Both the position numbers and the translations under genes were made by a program. A DNA stretch of 32,945 bases from CAILLO01 sp964579735 (lineage in GTDB: Bacteria > Bacillota > Clostridia > Saccharofermentanales > UBA5734), in the NCBI GenBank assembly GCA_964579735.1, contig CAZOHH010000020.1:1-32945 (forward strand), written 5' to 3'. Below are positions 31,636-32,945 of the stretch, piece after piece; position 1 is the stretch's first letter, and each line of letters starts with the position of its first letter. Below the pieces are notes generated by a model. The model worked only from the letters and a program-made list of their open reading frames with translations. It searched no databases and was not told the DNA's origin.

Positions 31636-32945
31636 TCAGCCCCTTTCGACCTGCTTCATCTCGAAGGCCTCGACGATGTCGTTCTCCTTCAGGTCGTTGA
31701 AGCCCGTGATCGACAGACCGCACTCGAATCCGGCCAGGACTTCGCGCGCATCGTCCTTGAAACGTTTGAGCGAGGCAAGTCTACCTTCGTGTACGACGAC
31801 TCCGTCCCGCACGATGCGCACTTCGCTCGTCCGGACCATCTTGCCGTCGGTGACCATGCAGCCGGCGATCGTACCGACGCCGGACACCTTGAAGGTCTGG
31901 CGCACGGAAGCGTGTCCGAGCACGTTCTCCTTGAACGTAGGTGCGAGCATGCCCTTCATGGCCGACTCGATATCCTCGATGGCATTGTAGATGACACGGT
32001 ACATGCGGATGTCGACGCCGGCATCCTTCGCCAGATCCGCGACGTTCGCGGAAGGCCGGACGTTGAAGGCAATGATGATGGCGTTCGCGACTTCCGCAAG
32101 CCGCACGTCTGTCTCCGTGATCGCGCCGACACCGCCGTGGACGACGTTCACGCGGACCTCGTCGTTCGACAGCTTGGTGAGGGACTGCTTGACCGCCTCC
32201 ACGCTGCCCTGGACGTCGGCCTTGACGACGAGATTCAGGTCCTTGGCCTCGCCTTCCTTCATCTTGGTGAAAAGCGAGTCGAGGGACATGCGGGAGGATG
32301 CCCGCAGCTGTTGTTCGCGTTGCTGGCTGCGACGACGCTCGGCCAGGTCGCGGGCGACCTTCTCGTCTTCGATGGCGTAGAAGAGCTCGCCAGCCTCGGG
32401 GACTTCGGGAAGTCCTGCGATTTCAACGGGGATCGAAGGCCCGGCCCTCTTCACGGAGGAGCCCTTGTCGTCGACCATCGCGCGGATTCTGCCGATGATG
32501 GAACCTGAAACGATGGAATCGCCGATCTTCAGCGTACCGCGCTGTACCAGCACGGTTGCGATCGGACCGCGGTTCTTGTCGAGTTTCGCTTCGATCACGG
32601 TACCCTTGGCCTGCTTGTTGGGGTCGGCCTTCAGGTCGAGGATGTCGGCAGTGAGGAGAATCATCTCGAGGAGCTCCTCGATGTTGGATCCGGTCTTCGC
32701 GGAGACGTTCACCATGATGTTGGTGCCGCCCCACTCCTCGGGTATGAGGCCGTGTTCGGAAAGCTCCTGCTTGACCTTGTCCGGGTTCGCCCCGGGTTTG
32801 TCCATCTTGTTGATTGCGACCATGATGGCCACATTCGCGGCTTTGGCATGGTTGATGGCTTCGATGGTCTGCGGCATGACACCGTCATCGGCCGCGACCA
32901 CGAGGATCGCGATATCGGTGACCTGGGCGCCGCGGGCACGCATGG
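31636..32945 (-). CDS. infB: Translation initiation factor IF-2, C-terminal part (5' end outside window)
   Basis: The last 435 codons of infB are in the window; the gene continues past the right edge. IF-2 is the GTPase that brings initiator tRNA to the ribosome. The visible part begins within the G domain just before VVAADDGVMPQT and includes the guanine-specificity motif NKMDKP and SAKTG. Domain II (KGTVIEAKLDKNRGP), domain III and the initiator-tRNA-binding C-terminal domain (TFKVSGVGTIAGCMV, CGLSITGFNDLKENDIVEAFE) are complete. It is the first visible gene of the operon. Confidence 0.97.
   Translation of the reverse strand, partial: MRARGAQVTDIAILVVAADDGVMPQTIEAINHAKAANVAIMVAINKMDKPGANPDKVKQELSEHGLIPEEWGGTNIMVNVSAKTGSNIEELLEMILLTADILDLKADPNKQAKGTVIEAKLDKNRGPIATVLVQRGTLKIGDSIVSGSIIGRIRAMVDDKGSSVKRAGPSIPVEIAGLPEVPEAGELFYAIEDEKVARDLAERRRSQQREQQLRASSRMSLDSLFTKMKEGEAKDLNLVVKADVQGSVEAVKQSLTKLSNDEVRVNVVHGGVGAITETDVRLAEVANAIIIAFNVRPSANVADLAKDAGVDIRMYRVIYNAIEDIESAMKGMLAPTFKENVLGHASVRQTFKVSGVGTIAGCMVTDGKMVRTSEVRIVRDGVVVHEGRLASLKRFKDDAREVLAGFECGLSITGFNDLKENDIVEAFEMKQVERG

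Noticed and set aside
31297..32508. 403-codon plus-strand open frame opposite infB and rbfA
   Set aside because: Antisense shadow; composition is the mirror of IF-2 codons and no protein family is recognisable.
1..32945. CRISPR arrays, tRNA/rRNA genes, insertion sequences, prophage or defence genes
   Set aside because: Looked for repeats, tRNA-like T-loops and transposase motifs by eye on both strands and saw none; gene-free gaps are all shorter than 240 bases.

Overview
This window is one long, G+C-rich stretch of bacterial housekeeping DNA (about 60% G+C by eye). Every gene I can support is read from the minus strand. UGA is clearly a stop codon, because it forms most of the start/stop overlaps, so the code is standard and not that of mycoplasmas. 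The gene content points to a Gram-positive bacterium of the Bacillota, Clostridia-like rather than Bacilli-like. The indicators are the small basic protein gene sbp beside ftsZ, divIB and PASTA-type penicillin-binding protein genes, an M16 peptidase pair of the YmfF/YmfH kind, and the recG-rsmD-coaD order followed by a small coiled-coil protein gene. MurE carries the DNPR signature of meso-diaminopimelate ligases. The exact class and genus cannot be told from sequence reading alone.

Read in the direction of transcription (high to low coordinates), the first operon is infB (cut by the window end), rbfA, a DHH phosphoesterase gene (nrnA-like), truB, a ribF gene fused in frame to an M16 peptidase-like domain, a second M16 peptidase gene, lgt and rodA. 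It ends at a strong intrinsic terminator (23542-23580). It couples translation initiation and RNA maturation to flavin cofactor synthesis, lipoprotein maturation and cell elongation.

The second operon is the division and cell wall (dcw) cluster: mraZ, rsmH, ftsL-like, a PASTA class B PBP, murE, murF, mraY, ftsW, murG, a glycerophosphodiester phosphodiesterase, divIB and sbp. Then, from what looks like its own promoter, come ftsZ and nrdR. The mraZ promoter carries four GTGG boxes with helical spacing that look like a MraZ operator. murC, murD, murB and ftsA are not in the cluster.

The third part is an OmpR-type response regulator, its histidine kinase and an HtrA protease. A direct repeat with an 11-bp period sits just upstream of the htrA -10 box, suggesting the two-component pair controls the protease. 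nth, recG, rsmD, coaD and a small coiled-coil protein gene follow, and the window ends inside a lipoprotein gene with its own possible promoter. Very many junctions are 4-bp ATGA/GTGA overlaps, which implies translational coupling.

The region is mostly conserved core genome. The most unusual item is the RibF-M16 fusion protein (26981-29212). Next are the doubled IPxFL-type motif in the FtsZ tail, the GDPD gene inside the dcw cluster, the KTS variant of the third PBP motif, and the two operator-like repeat arrays. No rRNA, tRNA, CRISPR array, transposon or prophage gene was seen. No gene-free stretch exceeds 300 bases.
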